DNA of 64,000 nt from Verrucomicrobiota bacterium JB024 (lineage in GTDB: Bacteria; Verrucomicrobiota; Verrucomicrobiia; Opitutales; Cerasicoccaceae), in NCBI GenBank assembly GCA_030673825.1, contig JAUTCS010000074.1:1-64000 (forward strand), written 5' to 3'. This document shows positions 61,883-64,000 of this stretch, in pieces. Both the position numbers and the translations under genes were made by a program. Positions within the stretch are counted from its first letter, which is position 1. Every line of letters begins with the position of its first letter. The notes beneath the pieces are model-generated. The model saw nothing but the letters and a program-made list of their open reading frames with translations, was not told the DNA's origin and made no database searches.

Positions 61883-62668
61883 ATGAATACCCACTCCAAA
61901 ACCCTCATTGCATTGTTTTACTTCGCGGCTGTAGCCGCCCTGTCCACCACGGCTTCGGCGGTTGCCATTGATGACTGGACGATCAGCACGGGCAGTACAG
62001 CCTCCGACCTGAGCACGGACAGCCCCATCATCGGAGACGGCTCGTCGGCTTCCGCGCTGAACACCCTGATCGCATCGCCCACCGCCTCCTACAAGCTCAC
62101 CAGCGTGGGCGATAAAATCGACGTCACCGGAAGCGTGAACTTCAGCGGACTCAGTGGCTCATCGCTAGCGCACAGCTTCCGCTGGTCACTGATGAACACC
62201 AATGGCAGCTCCAACGTCAACGGCTGGCTCGGCTATGCCGGACAAAACTCCAGCGGCACCTCACCGGGCGACCTTTTCGAACGCGATAATCCGAATACCG
62301 CCTCGTGGTGGACGACCAATCAGGCGACGAAGCTGGGCAGCGCGGTGGACGCCTCCAGCGCCCTTTTGACTAACGGCACGTATGCACTGGCGATCTCGGT
62401 CGAGTTGACGGATACAAACGAGGTGACGATCGTGTGGTCGCTGATTGGAACTGGGTACTCCATGACCGGGACGGTGGTGGACGCCTCCCCGCAGACCCTG
62501 ACTTTTAACGTCGTCGGTGTCGGTAGTGCCGGTCTGAGCGCGAACCAGATTTCGCTTTCGAATATGGACATCACCTACACGCCGATCCCCGAGGCCTCCG
62601 CCCTGTGGTACCTGGTCCTGGCCTCTGCTGTGCCGCTGCTGTGGCGCCGTCTCCGGGCCCGTCGTTAG
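61883..62668 (+). CDS. PEP-CTERM-like exported protein with variant PEA tail
   Basis: A 261-residue protein with signal peptide (LIALFYFAAVAALSTTASA), then a Ser/Thr/Gly-rich beta domain (DDWTISTGSTASDLSTDSPI, LSNMDITYTPI). The tail is PIPEASALWYLVLASAVP followed by RRLRARR: organisation of a PEP-CTERM signal but with Ala instead of the second Pro. Whether an exosortase accepts this variant is unknown. One copy of the 25-bp operator lies directly upstream, so it is probably under the LacI protein at 60677. Confidence 0.78.
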   Translation: MNTHSKTLIALFYFAAVAALSTTASAVAIDDWTISTGSTASDLSTDSPIIGDGSSASALNTLIASPTASYKLTSVGDKIDVTGSVNFSGLSGSSLAHSFRWSLMNTNGSSNVNGWLGYAGQNSSGTSPGDLFERDNPNTASWWTTNQATKLGSAVDASSALLTNGTYALAISVELTDTNEVTIVWSLIGTGYSMTGTVVDASPQTLTFNVVGVGSAGLSANQISLSNMDITYTPIPEASALWYLVLASAVPLLWRRLRARR

Positions 62669-62786
62669 GCACCGGCCGTCCATGATCCGATCCCGCTACC
62701 GGTGGCGGAGGATTATTTCAACCTTCTCCAGTCAGCATTATCGATAAGACAAGTGTGCGGCGCATGCGCCCATGCGTAGGAGTCCC

Positions 62787-64000
62787 ATGTCCAAGCCCTT
62801 CTCCCATCATGCCACCCGGCCCGAAGATCGCGTGCCGATTATCGAAAAGATCGGTATCGGCCTGGGCCGTGTGGCGGCTGACGGCACCGCCGGCACCCTC
62901 CATACCTTGGTCAACCAGGTGTACAATATGATGCTGGGCGTGAACCCCGCCTTGTTGAGCACTGCGGTATTCATACAGCGCATTTGGGATGCGATGCTCG
63001 ACCCGCTCTGGGGGCAGTTCTCGGACAATTTCCGTTCGCGCTGGGGGCGGCGTCTTCCGCTCATGGCGGTGGCGGCTTTGCCGATGGCTTTCCTGTTCGG
63101 AGCCATCTGGTGGTTTCCGCGTAGCATGGGCACGACGGGGCTGTTCGTCTATCTGGTGGTGGCCTCGCTGCTGTTTTACCTGTTTCAGTCCATGTACGCC
63201 ATGCCGCTGAACGGCCTGCTGATCGAGGCGACCGACGACTACCACGAGCGCACACGGGTGGCGACGGTGGCCATCGTCTTTGCCCTGGTATTCATGATCG
63301 TGGGCCAGTGGGTATTTCCGCTCATGCAGCTGAATGTCTTCGCCGATGCGGTGACCGGGGTTCGCTGGGTGGCGTCGGGCTGCGCACTGTTGTTTCTGGT
63401 GGTCGCGCTGATGCCAGTTTTTCTGTGCCGGGAAAAACACTACAAGCGCGTCGCCGCGCAGCAGGCGAAGATCTCGCTACGCGAGGGGCTGGTGCATGTC
63501 CGCCATAACCGCCCCCTGCGCTACGTGATCATCGCCCGCCTGATCGCGAGCTTTACCTACAATGTCGTTGGGATGTTCGGCATCTACATGAACACGTACT
63601 ATGTGTTCGGCGGGGACATCAAGCGCGCGGCTCCGTTCTACGGCGTGTTAGGCTCGGCGTACATGATCGCCGGTGCGCTCTGTTCGGTTTTCCTTTATCC
63701 GAGGCTCTCTCGCCTGATCGGCAAGAAGCGGACCTTCCAGCTATCGGCGGCGATTTTGGTGCTTGGCTGTCTGGCCAAGCTCGTGGTTTACCGCCCGGGA
63801 GAACCCTGGCTGCAACTGATCGTGCTCATCGCCAACGGGGCCTCCGGCGCGGGGATGACGGTGATGGTCACGGCCATGCTGGGCGACATCGCCGACTACA
63901 ACGAGCTTCACACCGGCCAGCGCAACGAAGCTTTTCTCGGGGCGATGATCACGTGGTTTGACAAGGCGGGCAATTCCCTCGGGGCGCTGCTGGGGGGATT
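62787..64000 (+). CDS. GPH-family (MFS) sugar:cation symporter, 3' end outside the window
   Basis: A partial transporter of 404 visible residues that remains open at the right edge. The ATG at 62787 has AGGAG 4 bases upstream (62778-62782). GPH signature: RIWDAMLDPLWGQFSDNF, then RSRWGRRLPLMAV. The central loop is REKHYKRVAAQQAKISLREGL. MLGDIADYNELHTGQRNEAF near the end is the typical second-half motif. It is the second GPH symporter of the window and follows the PEP-CTERM-like gene. The substrate is unknown, presumably a product of the 45.9-60 kb cluster. Confidence 0.9.
   Translation, partial: MSKPFSHHATRPEDRVPIIEKIGIGLGRVAADGTAGTLHTLVNQVYNMMLGVNPALLSTAVFIQRIWDAMLDPLWGQFSDNFRSRWGRRLPLMAVAALPMAFLFGAIWWFPRSMGTTGLFVYLVVASLLFYLFQSMYAMPLNGLLIEATDDYHERTRVATVAIVFALVFMIVGQWVFPLMQLNVFADAVTGVRWVASGCALLFLVVALMPVFLCREKHYKRVAAQQAKISLREGLVHVRHNRPLRYVIIARLIASFTYNVVGMFGIYMNTYYVFGGDIKRAAPFYGVLGSAYMIAGALCSVFLYPRLSRLIGKKRTFQLSAAILVLGCLAKLVVYRPGEPWLQLIVLIANGASGAGMTVMVTAMLGDIADYNELHTGQRNEAFLGAMITWFDKAGNSLGALLGG

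Overview
The window looks like a polysaccharide-degradation region from a member of the Verrucomicrobiota, most plausibly a marine Opitutae/Puniceicoccales relative. The clues are several PEP-CTERM proteins, many exported pseudopilin-like proteins, a very large protein resembling the Verru_Chthon cassette A family, S1 sulfatases, GPH-type sugar symporters, and LacI/GntR/AraC regulators beside each enzyme cluster. There is no SusC/SusD pair, exosortase, type II secretion core, rRNA, tRNA or CRISPR array in view. The taxonomic call is inference from gene content.

Left end (1-5.9 kb): a decayed IS3-family transposase at the window edge, then a minus-strand set consisting of an outer-membrane porin and a ProV-ProW-ProX glycine-betaine type ABC importer. 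From 5.9 to 13.1 kb: a signal-less sulfatase, then a module of pseudopilin, PEP-CTERM protein and its unanchored paralogue, an AraR-type GntR/LacI regulator, and a GH42-like galactosidase. From 13.4 to 20.4 kb: a sialate/acetyl esterase, a GH10 xylanase with two carbohydrate-binding modules, a second signal-less sulfatase and a PEP-CTERM protein. From 20.5 to 34.7 kb: the cassette-A-like giant pseudopilin and a translationally coupled partner, a stand-alone sandwich-domain protein next to a 1128-residue clan GH-A hydrolase that carries the same domain, a GPH symporter, a pseudopilin, a LacI regulator and a GH36-type alpha-galactosidase.

From 34.8 to 39.5 kb lies a hexose-phosphate operon (cupin glucose-6-phosphate isomerase, small cupin, long mannose-6-phosphate isomerase, ROK kinase) divergent from a DeoR regulator, with a tandem direct repeat between them. 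From 39.6 to 45.6 kb is a heavy-metal RND efflux operon (Cys/His-rich secreted protein, TolC-like, His-rich adaptor, RND pump). From 45.9 kb to the right edge is a second glycan region: cytoplasmic sialidase-like protein, clan GH-A hydrolase, exported sulfatase, PEP-CTERM protein, pseudopilin, N-acetylneuraminate-lyase-like aldolase, RraA-like protein, GH110-like beta-helix protein, FCD-GntR and AraC regulators, a medium-chain dehydrogenase plus hydroxypyruvate-isomerase-like pair, another pseudopilin, a LacI regulator, a PEP-CTERM-like protein and a second GPH symporter that runs off the window.

The apparent logic is that exported hydrolases cut marine or host glycans outside, GPH symporters import the fragments, and signal-less sulfatases, esterase, sialidase and alpha-galactosidase finish the job in the cytoplasm before isomerases and kinases feed glycolysis. 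The most interesting features are (i) recurrent modules pairing a pseudopilin, a PEP-CTERM protein, a dedicated regulator and glycan enzymes, with no secretion machinery nearby, and (ii) four sets of repeated intergenic sites that look like operators: an identical 18-mer at two loci plus a 14-bp variant before a LacI gene, a perfect 25-bp inverted duplicate flanking another LacI gene, a 20-bp element just upstream of two predicted promoters, and a direct repeat before the DeoR gene.
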